Assembly: GCA_019695055.1 (NCBI GenBank)
Contig: JAIBAT010000150.1
Span: forward strand, 121,821-185,820
Length of the DNA stretch: 64,000 nucleotides
Source of the DNA: Candidatus Sumerlaeaceae bacterium
Lineage (GTDB): Bacteria; Sumerlaeota; Sumerlaeia; Sumerlaeales; Sumerlaeaceae
Direction of reading: 5' to 3'
Shown: one piece after another, positions 1 through 9,851 of the stretch
Numbering within the stretch: the first letter of the stretch is position 1
Layout of the letters: every line of letters starts with the position of its first letter
The notes under the pieces: model-generated
What the model was told of the DNA's origin: nothing
The model's input: the letters and a program-made list of their open reading frames with translations, nothing else
The model's database searches: none
Made by a program: the position numbers and the translations under genes

Positions 1-300
1 TTCATCAACTCTACAGAGATCCACTTGGATTTTCCCCTGGATCCCTGGGGCACACCCTACCGGTTCTACTCACCCCTTGGAATCATTGGTTCCAATGCCA
101 CCACGCAGGACTATACGAATCTTGGAGTGGCTTTCAGCAACGGCATCCTGACCAACAACATCCAGGAGCCGTTTGATCGCTACGCCGTCACGAGTTGGGG
201 ACGCAACACCCAACCCAACACTTTGACGCCAAGTGACACGGACGACATCATCTACCAGTTTGGCATGGCGGGTGTGGAATCGACATTTGCAAACCCCTGA
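1..300 (+). CDS. GspG-like pseudopilin, C-terminal part (5' truncated by window edge)
   Basis: The reading frame is open from base 1 and ends at the TGA at 298-300, so the N-terminal methylation motif and hydrophobic helix lie outside the window. The visible part starts close to the DPWGTPYRF motif, the conserved loop that precedes the C-terminal region of type II secretion major pseudopilins. It then ends in an Asp-rich stretch (SDTDDIIYQFG) that resembles the GspG calcium site. Two further genes with the same DPW(G/R/N)xxYR signature follow immediately, so this is the first visible member of a tandem pseudopilin set. Family assignment comes from motifs. Whether the products build a secretion pseudopilus or another fibre cannot be seen. 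Confidence 0.75.
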   Translation, partial: FINSTEIHLDFPLDPWGTPYRFYSPLGIIGSNATTQDYTNLGVAFSNGILTNNIQEPFDRYAVTSWGRNTQPNTLTPSDTDDIIYQFGMAGVESTFANP

Positions 301-353
301 CAGGGCATAATTGACATATAATGGTTTACGGACGAACGGGAGACATAGGGAAA

Positions 354-953
354 ATGAGGAATCAGAAGGGTTTCACGCTGCTGGAGCTGCTTGTGGTGGT
401 GTTGATTCTCAGCCTGCTGGCGACCATGGTGGTCGGCATGTATCTCAACCAGATGAACAAGGCGCGCATCGCGGTTGCCCAGGGCACCATCCGCGAGATT
501 GAGCATGGCGCGCTGCGGTATCAACTGGACTTGGGTGTCTTCCCCCCAAGCCTGAGCCTGAATCCGGCGATTGTGTCGGGCGGTGGTTGCGGCTTTGTTT
601 ACGAGGCGTTGGTCCATAGCGTCGGCGGCACGAGCCAGAATCCGTCGGACTCGCGCTGGACGGGGCCCTACATCTCTGTGGAGAATGTGAATCTCGACCA
701 GAGTGGCGGCGACGGCAACGTGCAGATTCTGGACCCATGGCGCACGCCCTATCGCTTTGTGCGCAAGAATGACTACGCGGCGTCGGGAACTCCCCTGCCA
801 TCGGGCAGTCCCTACATTGGCGAAACGTGGTATAACCCCCAGACGGTGCAGGTTGTCTCCTATGGCGCCGATGGCCTGCCCGGCAATGCCGGCTTGGGCA
901 CCTTTCCGAACAACCTCGGCGAGGGCGACGACGTAACGAATTTCGGACTATAG
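354..953 (+). CDS. GspG-like pseudopilin with prepilin leader
   Basis: A 199-residue protein. The ATG at 354 is chosen over the upstream in-frame ATG at 321 because it yields a short class III leader, MRNQKG then FTLLELLVVV, the prepilin peptidase site (Gly -1, Phe +1, Glu +5). The helix MVVGMYLNQMNKAR follows. Around residue 125 the DPWRTPYRF motif appears, and the tail GADGLPGNAG...GEGDDVTNFG has the Asp/Gly pattern of the GspG calcium-binding end. The product should be processed at the inner membrane and assembled into a pseudopilus. It lies 53 bases after the previous pseudopilin and 48 bases before the next, so the three are probably co-transcribed paralogues. Confidence 0.85.
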   Translation: MRNQKGFTLLELLVVVLILSLLATMVVGMYLNQMNKARIAVAQGTIREIEHGALRYQLDLGVFPPSLSLNPAIVSGGGCGFVYEALVHSVGGTSQNPSDSRWTGPYISVENVNLDQSGGDGNVQILDPWRTPYRFVRKNDYAASGTPLPSGSPYIGETWYNPQTVQVVSYGADGLPGNAGLGTFPNNLGEGDDVTNFGL

Positions 954-1001
954 GCCCGCAAATCAGTGCGGACGGAACAGGCATCCCAGATCGTGCGAAA
1001 A

Positions 1002-1625
1002 ATGTTGGATAAGCGCACCTCCCGGCAGGTGAAACCCGCCGCCTTCACGCTCATCGAGCTGATGGTGGTGGTGATCATTCTGAGTATGCTGGCGTTGCTT
1101 GTCATGGGATCGTATTTCAATCAGGTGGAGCGCGCCCGCAAGGCAGCCGCCAAGGCAACGATCGCCGAGATGGAGGTGGCCATCACACGTTATCAAGTGG
1201 ATACCTGCGTGTATCCGCCCAGCCTGAGCGCCGCCAGCCCCGACGGCTGCGGAATGTTGGAACTGGTCCTGATCCACAGCACGAGTGGCAACTCGAACAT
1301 TCCTTCCAGCGCCATGTGGAAGGGCCCCTACCTGACGGTAAAGCAGGAGCTGCTGGGCGATCTGAATGGCAATAATGTCATTACGGGACTGACGGCTGGC
1401 AACGTCCAGATTCTTGACCCATGGAATAACGCTTACCGGTACGTGCTGGAATCAAACTATAACCTCTATGGCACGGTCCTGCCGAGTTCACATCCTTACG
1501 CCACGACAGAGACTTATTACAATCCCTCGACCTTCCAGATCGTATCGCGTGGTCCCGATGGCGTCACACTAGCAGATCCGAACTATGGCACGGGCGCTGA
1601 CGACATCAATAACTTCGGCGAGTAG
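1002..1625 (+). CDS. GspG-like pseudopilin (third in tandem)
   Basis: A 207-residue protein. The ATG at 1002 is preferred to the GTG at 966 because it gives a compact basic leader (MLDKRTSRQVKPA) ahead of AFTLIELMVVV. The -1 residue is Ala instead of the usual Gly, which prepilin peptidases can tolerate. The DPWNNAYRY motif and the C-terminal GPDGVT...GTGADDINNFGE match the neighbouring pseudopilin at 354-953, so the two are clear paralogues. The N-terminal helix, an internal insert with a Cys (DTCVYPPSLSAASPDGCGM) and the tail are all conserved between the two. No secretin, ATPase or assembly platform gene is visible downstream; the rest of the system, if any, would lie upstream. Confidence 0.85.
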   Translation: MLDKRTSRQVKPAAFTLIELMVVVIILSMLALLVMGSYFNQVERARKAAAKATIAEMEVAITRYQVDTCVYPPSLSAASPDGCGMLELVLIHSTSGNSNIPSSAMWKGPYLTVKQELLGDLNGNNVITGLTAGNVQILDPWNNAYRYVLESNYNLYGTVLPSSHPYATTETYYNPSTFQIVSRGPDGVTLADPNYGTGADDINNFGE

Positions 1626-1824
1626 GGATTTCTTTCCACTCCACCCAGCACCCATTTCAAACCGCACCCGGCCACCATTGTGGCATTTCCGTGACTTCAG
1701 GTTCACCCTCTTGACTTAGCCATTCCGCAACCATGTGTTGTAGGGTCAATCGGACGGATGGTCATATCTGGCAATTTTTGTGGTTTTGGGCGCCGCCGGT
1801 CATTCTGAAGGAGTTCTGATTGGC

Positions 1825-2991
1825 ATGGGTGAATGGATTGGCCGCGGGCGCAAGGCTCGCAGGGCTTACGGCTTTGATGAAATCGCCATCGTTCCTGGAA
1901 CGGTAACAATTAACCCCGCGGAAGTGGATGTGTCGTGGGAGTTGGATGGGCACCGGATCGAAATTCCCATCATAGCGGCGGCAATGGACGGGGTGGTTGA
2001 CCCTGCATTTTCCATCACTATGGGAAAACTGGGGGGCCTTGGGATTCTGAACCTGGAGGGTGTATGGACGCGGTACGATGACCCTTCAGGGATTCTAAGG
2101 GAAATCGCCGAGGCCGACGTGGATCGCGCGACGGAACTGGTGCAGCAGCTTTACCAGCCGCCGGTGCGGGAAGATCTGATATCAAGGCGGGTGGAGCAGA
2201 TCAAGGCAGCGGGCGTGCCGGTCATTGTTTCGTCCATCCCGCAAAAGGCGGAGCGCTATGGCGCGCTGAGCGAAGAGGCTGGCGGTGACATTTTTGTGGT
2301 CCAGTCCACCGTCAGCACGGTGCGCCACGTTTCCACGGAATACAAGACGCTCGATCTGGAGAAGTTTATCGGTAAGACAAAGATGCGCGTCATGGTGGGC
2401 AACTGCGTGACGTACGAGACTGCGCTGGAGATCATGGAGTGTAAGCCGGCGGCGGTCATCATAGGAATTGGCCCGGGGGCGGCATGCACGAGCCGGGGCG
2501 TACTGGGCATTGGTGTACCGCAGGTGACGGCAACGGTGGATGGCGCGGCCGCGCGCGACAAGCACTACATGCGCACCGGGCGCTATGTCCCAATCATCAC
2601 GGACGGCGGCATGAATGTGGGTGGCGATATCTGCAAGGCGTTTGCGTCAGGGGCAGACGCGGTGATCGTGGGAAGCGCATTTGCCAAGGCGGAGGAGGCA
2701 CCAGGCGGAGGTTTCCATTGGGGAATGGCGACACCCCACGCAAACCTGCCGCGCGGAACCAGAGTGCATGTGGGAACAAGCGGCACGCTGGAAGAGATTC
2801 TGTATGGGCCAGCGCGGCTGGACGACGGGTCGCAAAATTTGGTGGGCGCGTTGAGAACCTGCATGGGAAGCGTTGGTGCCATGAACATCCGGGAGCTTCA
2901 GAGAGTGGAGCTTTGCATCGCGCCGGCGATCAAGACAGAGGGCAAAATATTCCAGAAGGCTCAGCGGATCGGGATGGGAAAGGACAAGTAG
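1825..2991 (+). CDS. guaB3: GuaB3-type IMP dehydrogenase / GMP reductase family protein
   Basis: A 388-residue (beta/alpha)8 enzyme of the IMP dehydrogenase/GMP reductase family. The start at ATG 1825 has an AAGGAG box about ten bases upstream. The catalytic Cys is at residue 221 in GIGPGAACTSRGV, and the phosphate loop is visible in ITDGGMNVGGDICKA. The CBS pair found in ordinary GuaB (about 490 residues) is absent, and the overall length and the MGEWIGRGRKARRAYGFDE opening match the GuaB3 subgroup known from actinobacteria and cyanobacteria. GuaB3 members have been reported as GMP reductases, so the direction of the reaction (IMP to XMP, or GMP to IMP) is uncertain. The proximity of guaA supports a guanine nucleotide role. 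Confidence 0.85.
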   Translation: MGEWIGRGRKARRAYGFDEIAIVPGTVTINPAEVDVSWELDGHRIEIPIIAAAMDGVVDPAFSITMGKLGGLGILNLEGVWTRYDDPSGILREIAEADVDRATELVQQLYQPPVREDLISRRVEQIKAAGVPVIVSSIPQKAERYGALSEEAGGDIFVVQSTVSTVRHVSTEYKTLDLEKFIGKTKMRVMVGNCVTYETALEIMECKPAAVIIGIGPGAACTSRGVLGIGVPQVTATVDGAAARDKHYMRTGRYVPIITDGGMNVGGDICKAFASGADAVIVGSAFAKAEEAPGGGFHWGMATPHANLPRGTRVHVGTSGTLEEILYGPARLDDGSQNLVGALRTCMGSVGAMNIRELQRVELCIAPAIKTEGKIFQKAQRIGMGKDK

Positions 2992-3024
2992 CGCTTGAGA
3001 TTGTTGGCTTCATGGCCAAACACG

Positions 3025-3060
3025 ACACGGAGACTCAGAGGCAAAGAGAAGCACGGAGAG
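3025..3060 (+). repeat. Left degenerate purine-rich repeat beside the GxxExxY gene
   Basis: A purine-rich stretch with CACGGAGAC, CAGAGGCA and again CACGGAGAG lies directly before the GxxExxY start codon. The complement of the block around 3521-3538 carries the same GACxCAGAGGCACGGAG words. Similar CACGGAGACACAGAGG words are commonly seen beside GxxExxY and four-helix-bundle (S23) genes in other genomes; that is recollection, not a search result. Confidence 0.5.
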
Positions 3061-3068
3061 AAATCAAC

Positions 3069-3449
3069 ATGGTAGATGATCCCCTGACTCAACGAATCAT
3101 TAATTGCGCAATTGAGGTCCACAGAACTTTGGGCGGCCCGGGACTCCTTGAGAGCGTTTATGAAGAAGCACTTGTTTGGGAATTAACAAGAGCTGGACTA
3201 AGAGTCGAACAACAAAAGCCCCTCCCCATAAATTACAAGGGACATGCCCTCTCGTCTGCTTTGCGCGTGGATTTGATTGTCGAGGGTCAGGTCATAGTGG
3301 AATGCAAAGCGGTTGTAGATCACAATCCAATTTTCGAAGCCCAGTTACTTACATATTTACGTCTGACAGGGCTGAAAGTGGGGCTTGTGCTTAATTTTGG
3401 CAAGAGCACTCTCCGCGAAGGCATTCATCGAGTCAGCAATGGATTTTAG
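3069..3449 (+). CDS. GxxExxY family protein (PDDEXK nuclease fold)
   Basis: A 126-residue protein. The ATG at 3069 has a GGAGAG sequence about nine bases upstream and gives the usual family length; an in-frame ATG at 3012 is possible but would translate a repeat-like stretch. The diagnostic GLLESVYEEAL (GxxExxY) motif lies near residue 22. The nuclease-like signature follows as LRVDLIVEG and VIVECKAV (D...ExK). The family is common in planctomycetes, cyanobacteria and related genomes, has a PD-(D/E)XK fold and no settled function. The gene sits alone between guaB3 and guaA, and degenerate repeats of opposite orientation flank it (see separate entries), which suggests it came in as a unit. Confidence 0.85.
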   Translation: MVDDPLTQRIINCAIEVHRTLGGPGLLESVYEEALVWELTRAGLRVEQQKPLPINYKGHALSSALRVDLIVEGQVIVECKAVVDHNPIFEAQLLTYLRLTGLKVGLVLNFGKSTLREGIHRVSNGF

Positions 3450-3520
3450 GAATGGCGGTGCATTTATAAACAAACCGGATTTAAACGACCCCTCTTTGAA
3501 TTGCCGCTCGATTGCTCCAG

Positions 3521-3538
3521 GGCTCCGTGCCTCTGTGT
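3521..3538 (-). repeat. Right degenerate repeat, inverted relative to 3025-3060
   Basis: The top strand reads GCTCCGTGCCTCTGTGTC. Its complement, GACACAGAGGCACGGAGC, shares GACxCAGAGGCA and CACGGAG words with the left copy at 3025-3060. The two copies bracket the GxxExxY gene in inverted orientation, leaving guaA to start 33 bases further on. Confidence 0.5.
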
Positions 3539-3570
3539 CAAATTTGCCTTGGACAAGGGCTTGAAAATTT

Positions 3571-5103
3571 ATGATCCTCATCCTCGACTTTGGTTCCCAG
3601 ACGACGCAGTTGATTGCGCGGCGGATTCGCGGGTTTTCGGTTTACTCGCAGATTGTGCCGTTCAACACGCCGCTGGCAGAGATTCGGAAGCTCAGGCCGT
3701 CTGGCATTATTCTATCAGGCGGACCGGCGTCGGTGGCGGCGAAGGGGTCGCCAAGGGTCAAAGCGCAGGTGCTGGAACTGGGGGTGCCAGTGCTGGGGAT
3801 CTGCTACGGCATGCAGCTGCTGGTGAAACTGCTCGGCGGGGAAGTCCGGCCGCAGGCTCACAGCGAGTTCGGCCGCGCGACGCTGAAACATCACTCAAAA
3901 GATCCGCTGCTGGCAAGGATTCCCGGGAAAGACACGGTGTGGATGAGCCACAACGATGCGGCGGTGAAATTGCCGGGGGAATGGAAGACGCTGGCTGCAA
4001 CGGATGGGTGCGGTCAGGTGGTGGTTCGACACAAACAGCGGCCATTCTATGGATTGCAGTTTCACCCCGAGGTGCATCACACGACCCACGGCACGCAACT
4101 GCTGAAGAACTTTGTACTGAAGGTGTGCGGCGCCAAGGCTGATTGGAAGATTACAGACTACATCGAGCATACTTTGCGCGAGATTCGCGAGCTGTTGGCG
4201 CGGGCACCTGGCTCACGAATCGTCTGCGCAGTCAGTGGAGGGGTAGACTCGACGGTGCTGGCCGCGTTGCTGAATCGCGCCGCGCCGGAGCGGGTACTGC
4301 CGGTGTTTGTCGATAACGGGGTGTTGCGAGCCGGCGAGGCGGAGATTGTGGAGAGGAATTTTCGCGATAAGCTGGGGATCAACCTGAAGGCCATCAATGC
4401 ACGGAAGCATTTCATTGATGCGCTGGAAGGGGTATCGGATCCCGAGCAAAAGCGCAAGATCATCGGGCGGGAGTTTGTGAACATCTTCTTTCGACACCTG
4501 AAACCCAAGGATTTCCTGGCCCAGGGAACCCTGTATCCGGACGTGATTGAAAGCGTCAATGTGCGTGGCCCCAGTGCGGTGATCAAGACACATCACAACA
4601 GGGTGCCGGAGATCCTGGAACTGATGAAACAAAACCGGGTTGTGGAGCCGCTGCGGGAGCTGTTTAAGGATGAGGTGCGCGAGTTGGGCCTGAAATTGGG
4701 CATTCCGCGGGACATGCTCTGGCGACAGCCTTTTCCGGGGCCGGGGCTGGCGGTTAGATTGCTCGGGAAAATCACGCGAGAGCGATTGGAGACACTGCGC
4801 AAGGCGGACAAGATTGTGCTGGATGAGATCAAGGCCGCGGGGCTTTACGACAAACTGTGGCAGAGCTTCGCCGTGCTCCTTCCAGTGAAGGCTGTGGGGG
4901 TCATGGGGGACGCGCGAACCTATGCCGACGTGGTGGCCGTGCGCGCGGTGGAGAGTGTAGACGCCATGACCGCGGATTTCGCGCACCTGCCGTGGGACGT
5001 GCTGGGACGGATTTCCACGCGGATCATCAATGAAGTGCCCGGAGTGAATCGGGTGGTTTATGACGTCAGCTCCAAACCACCAGGCACCATTGAGTGGGAG
5101 TAG
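3571..5103 (+). CDS. guaA: GMP synthase (glutamine-hydrolysing)
   Basis: A 510-residue full-length GuaA, which converts XMP, ATP and glutamine to GMP. The N-terminal class I amidotransferase domain has the nucleophile Cys78 in LGICYGMQLL and the His165/Glu167 pair in QFHPEVHH. The ATP-pyrophosphatase domain begins near residue 192 with the P-loop SGGVDS at 222-227. The C-terminal dimerisation domain carries RQPFPGPGLAVR and ends in the characteristic SSKPPGTIEWE. No residue expected for catalysis is missing. The GuaB3-type gene upstream supports a small guanine nucleotide locus, now separated by the GxxExxY gene. Confidence 0.97.
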   Translation: MILILDFGSQTTQLIARRIRGFSVYSQIVPFNTPLAEIRKLRPSGIILSGGPASVAAKGSPRVKAQVLELGVPVLGICYGMQLLVKLLGGEVRPQAHSEFGRATLKHHSKDPLLARIPGKDTVWMSHNDAAVKLPGEWKTLAATDGCGQVVVRHKQRPFYGLQFHPEVHHTTHGTQLLKNFVLKVCGAKADWKITDYIEHTLREIRELLARAPGSRIVCAVSGGVDSTVLAALLNRAAPERVLPVFVDNGVLRAGEAEIVERNFRDKLGINLKAINARKHFIDALEGVSDPEQKRKIIGREFVNIFFRHLKPKDFLAQGTLYPDVIESVNVRGPSAVIKTHHNRVPEILELMKQNRVVEPLRELFKDEVRELGLKLGIPRDMLWRQPFPGPGLAVRLLGKITRERLETLRKADKIVLDEIKAAGLYDKLWQSFAVLLPVKAVGVMGDARTYADVVAVRAVESVDAMTADFAHLPWDVLGRISTRIINEVPGVNRVVYDVSSKPPGTIEWE

Positions 5104-5147
5104 CAGGCTCCGGGCATTGACAAGCCCCATTCGGCGCGGCGATTTAG

Positions 5148-7211
<2,064 letters not shown>

Positions 7212-7219
7212 CGGCGGGA

Positions 7220-9799
7220 ATGGACGCACCCGAGACACCATCGCCGGCCGCAATGCCCGCCGCGACGAAGCCGAGTTGGCGAGAGCGCATGGAATTGCTG
7301 CGCCCCGAGGTGGAGAAACGCTACCGCCTGCTTGTGGTGCTGATGTGCCTGCTATTGTCCCTGGGTATTCACCTGCCTGCACTAGGAAACAAGTACTTCC
7401 TGTTTGGCACTGATACCATTGCCCATGATTACATCATGCACATGTATGGGTGGCAATCGATCACGGGGAGCGGCCTGCTGCCTTTGTGGTGTCCGTATCT
7501 GTTTTGCGGCTTTCCGTTTCTGGCAAGTTTTGCCCTCTGCCCGTTTTATCCATCGCAGTGGCTCTACCTGTTGGTGCCGTTCAATACGGCTTTCACCCTG
7601 CAATATGTGCTGGCTGTGGCGTTGGCAGGGATTTTGACGACCTGGTGGCTCAGGCAGATTCCACTTCGGCGCGGAGTGGCATTGTGGGGTGGAATTGCGG
7701 CGATGTTCTCCGGGCATTTCCTGACACTAACCTATGCCGGGCATTTGCAGAAGATGATCGCCATCGCGTGGGCGCCACTCGCGTTTGGGGCGGCGCTGCA
7801 ATTGTGCCGAATGGCGCGGCAACGGGGAGAACACCCTGGTTTGTCGGTTGGTAGTGCGCAACGGCCTGTGCTGCTGTTTGCCTTGGCGTTGGGAATGCAA
7901 CTCCTCGCCAGCCATTCACAGATTTTTTACGCGACTCTTTCAGTATGCGGGGCGCAGGCGCTCATTGTGGCGGTCCCTCTGCTGGTGAAGGCATGGGTCG
8001 CGCCAGACCATGGATTGCTGGCCCCGTTGCGCACGCCTCCCGCGCGGGCTGTGGCCTGGCTGGTGTTACGGTACGGATTGGTCCTGTTCCTCGGAATTGG
8101 CCTGAGTGCAGTCCAAATGTTTCCCGGATGGGAGATGGCGGGAGTCTCCAATCGCGCCCATGGTGTGTCATTTGAGGAGGCCACCGAGACATCCTATCCA
8201 CCTGCGGAGATACTCGAGTACGGGATCTCCCGCGTGTTTGGGGATTCGGTACGGGATACACCGACACCCTATTTCGGGTCCTGGGGTGAGCGCATCGTCA
8301 GCGATTACCTCGGTGCTCCCCTGCTGGTACTGGCCCTTGTGGGACTTGCGATCTCCCGCCGCCGTTATCGGTGGTTTCTTGGAGGGCTGGTGCTGGCCTC
8401 GATTGTGGTGGGTCTTGGATTTTACACGCCACTTTATAAGATGCTTTATGCGTCGCTGCCCGGGTTCCGCAGTTTCCGCTCCCCGGGAACATTCATGTTT
8501 CTCGCGAATTTCGGTTTGTTGGCGTTGGCAGCCATGGGGCTTGAAGCAATCCAGGACTCAATGGGGGCAAGGGCCGAGGGAAGTCCGAACACGAGAAGCA
8601 AGCGGTTTGGAACTGTCGTCGGCATGACTGCCATGGTCCTGCTTGGAGCAGGGCTTGCCATGATTTGCGTGGGCATCTACCGCAACTGGGGCGTTCGCCT
8701 TGCCATTGCGACGGCGGCGGAGAAGCAGCGCTATCACATTTTCTCCAGCCTGATGGGCGGAGGCGTGGAACTGGCGCTCGCAGCGGGATTGCTTCGCGTG
8801 GGAATTGTGCGATTTGTCTCCATCGAAGGATGGCCGGCCAAACTGCCGCGATGGTCCCTGACGGCTTTGGTGTTTCTGGCTCTGGGTCTCCCGCTCATCC
8901 GAAATTATCACTTCGTGAGTTTTGATTCGCTGGAGAGATTCTCGGATTATCTGCGGTTCCAGCCGGTTTACGCAACCCTGCAAGGATTGGGAACAAAACC
9001 GGTACGGCTGCTTGAGCAGAAGGACCTGAAGAACGACTGTGTGCTGCACGGCATCGGGACCCCGACGGGGTACCATCCCGTGCTGCTGGAACGCTACCGG
9101 AAGATGTTATCGGCGGTGGGGTTCGAAACGGAACTTTTTGGGGACATGGTGGCAATTGGGTTTGCCCATCGTTATTCCAACCAACCACCAGTTGGAGTGT
9201 GGAAGCTCTTGCGGCAAACCACGAATGAATCCATATATCAGTGGAATGGGTCGCCCCGTCTTTACGCAAAGCCACGGGCCACCATTCGCGGGGTGGGGAG
9301 CGAAGAGGATGTGCTGAATGCACTGGGGCGTGCTTCGGTCCCGACGGGAGAATTTGCCGCAGTGAAAAGTGATCTCGAAAAAGCCGGCGTGAAGAGCGGG
9401 CCCCAGAGGAACTCTGCGGAACTGCAGGAATGGCGGCCAGGCTACGTGCGGCTGAAAACAGACGGGTCTGCTCCATCACTGTTACCTCTGGCCGAACCCA
9501 TTGCACCGGGGTGGAACGCAGTCACCGATGATGGGAGAACTCTGGCCCAACTGCCTGTGAATTACGGCATGCGCGCCGTCGTGCTGCCTGGTGAAGCCTC
9601 CACCGTAACGCTTCGGTATGAACCTTTCTCATTCCGGTTCGGATTGTTTGTATCAATGCTCGTGACGGCTACCACGCTGATCATTGTCATCGCGCGGTCA
9701 CACCGAATCCTTATGAAGACACGGGTTGGCGCGATAATAGCCGGGTATTTTCACGGGGCGGGTGCGCACCAGGCCGGCAATGCCGGGGTGGAGGCTTGA
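7220..9799 (+). CDS. YfhO-like multispanning membrane protein (GT-C type)
   Basis: An 859-residue protein starting nine bases after ligA. It has a short charged cytoplasmic N-terminus, then about a dozen hydrophobic helices from residue 35 to about 580. The first large loop holds LFGTDTIAHDYIMHMYGW, with an Asp and His facing outward as in GT-C glycosyltransferases. The following motif LPLWCPYLFCGFPFLASF is typical of the YfhO group. The C-terminal third is an extracytoplasmic domain (WNAVTDDGRTLAQLPVNYGMRAVVLP) ending in one last helix, as in YfhO, which glycosylates lipoteichoic acid in Firmicutes. The actual acceptor here is unknown. A paralogue of the same architecture is found at 32466-35384. 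Confidence 0.75.
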   Translation: MDAPETPSPAAMPAATKPSWRERMELLRPEVEKRYRLLVVLMCLLLSLGIHLPALGNKYFLFGTDTIAHDYIMHMYGWQSITGSGLLPLWCPYLFCGFPFLASFALCPFYPSQWLYLLVPFNTAFTLQYVLAVALAGILTTWWLRQIPLRRGVALWGGIAAMFSGHFLTLTYAGHLQKMIAIAWAPLAFGAALQLCRMARQRGEHPGLSVGSAQRPVLLFALALGMQLLASHSQIFYATLSVCGAQALIVAVPLLVKAWVAPDHGLLAPLRTPPARAVAWLVLRYGLVLFLGIGLSAVQMFPGWEMAGVSNRAHGVSFEEATETSYPPAEILEYGISRVFGDSVRDTPTPYFGSWGERIVSDYLGAPLLVLALVGLAISRRRYRWFLGGLVLASIVVGLGFYTPLYKMLYASLPGFRSFRSPGTFMFLANFGLLALAAMGLEAIQDSMGARAEGSPNTRSKRFGTVVGMTAMVLLGAGLAMICVGIYRNWGVRLAIATAAEKQRYHIFSSLMGGGVELALAAGLLRVGIVRFVSIEGWPAKLPRWSLTALVFLALGLPLIRNYHFVSFDSLERFSDYLRFQPVYATLQGLGTKPVRLLEQKDLKNDCVLHGIGTPTGYHPVLLERYRKMLSAVGFETELFGDMVAIGFAHRYSNQPPVGVWKLLRQTTNESIYQWNGSPRLYAKPRATIRGVGSEEDVLNALGRASVPTGEFAAVKSDLEKAGVKSGPQRNSAELQEWRPGYVRLKTDGSAPSLLPLAEPIAPGWNAVTDDGRTLAQLPVNYGMRAVVLPGEASTVTLRYEPFSFRFGLFVSMLVTATTLIIVIARSHRILMKTRVGAIIAGYFHGAGAHQAGNAGVEA

Positions 9800-9851
9800 C
9801 AGCGCGCGCCGGGGTCCGCCTTATCCCCGGATTATTAGGATTTCACCTCCC

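Noticed and set aside
311..322. TTGACA next to TATAAT before the second pseudopilin
   Set aside because: The two hexamers are adjacent with no 17-base spacer, so they cannot serve as -35 and -10 of one promoter.
5117..5146. TTGACA-18-GATTTA promoter in front of ligA
   Set aside because: A start there would leave almost no leader before ATG 5154; the -10 match is weak, so it was not listed as a promoter.
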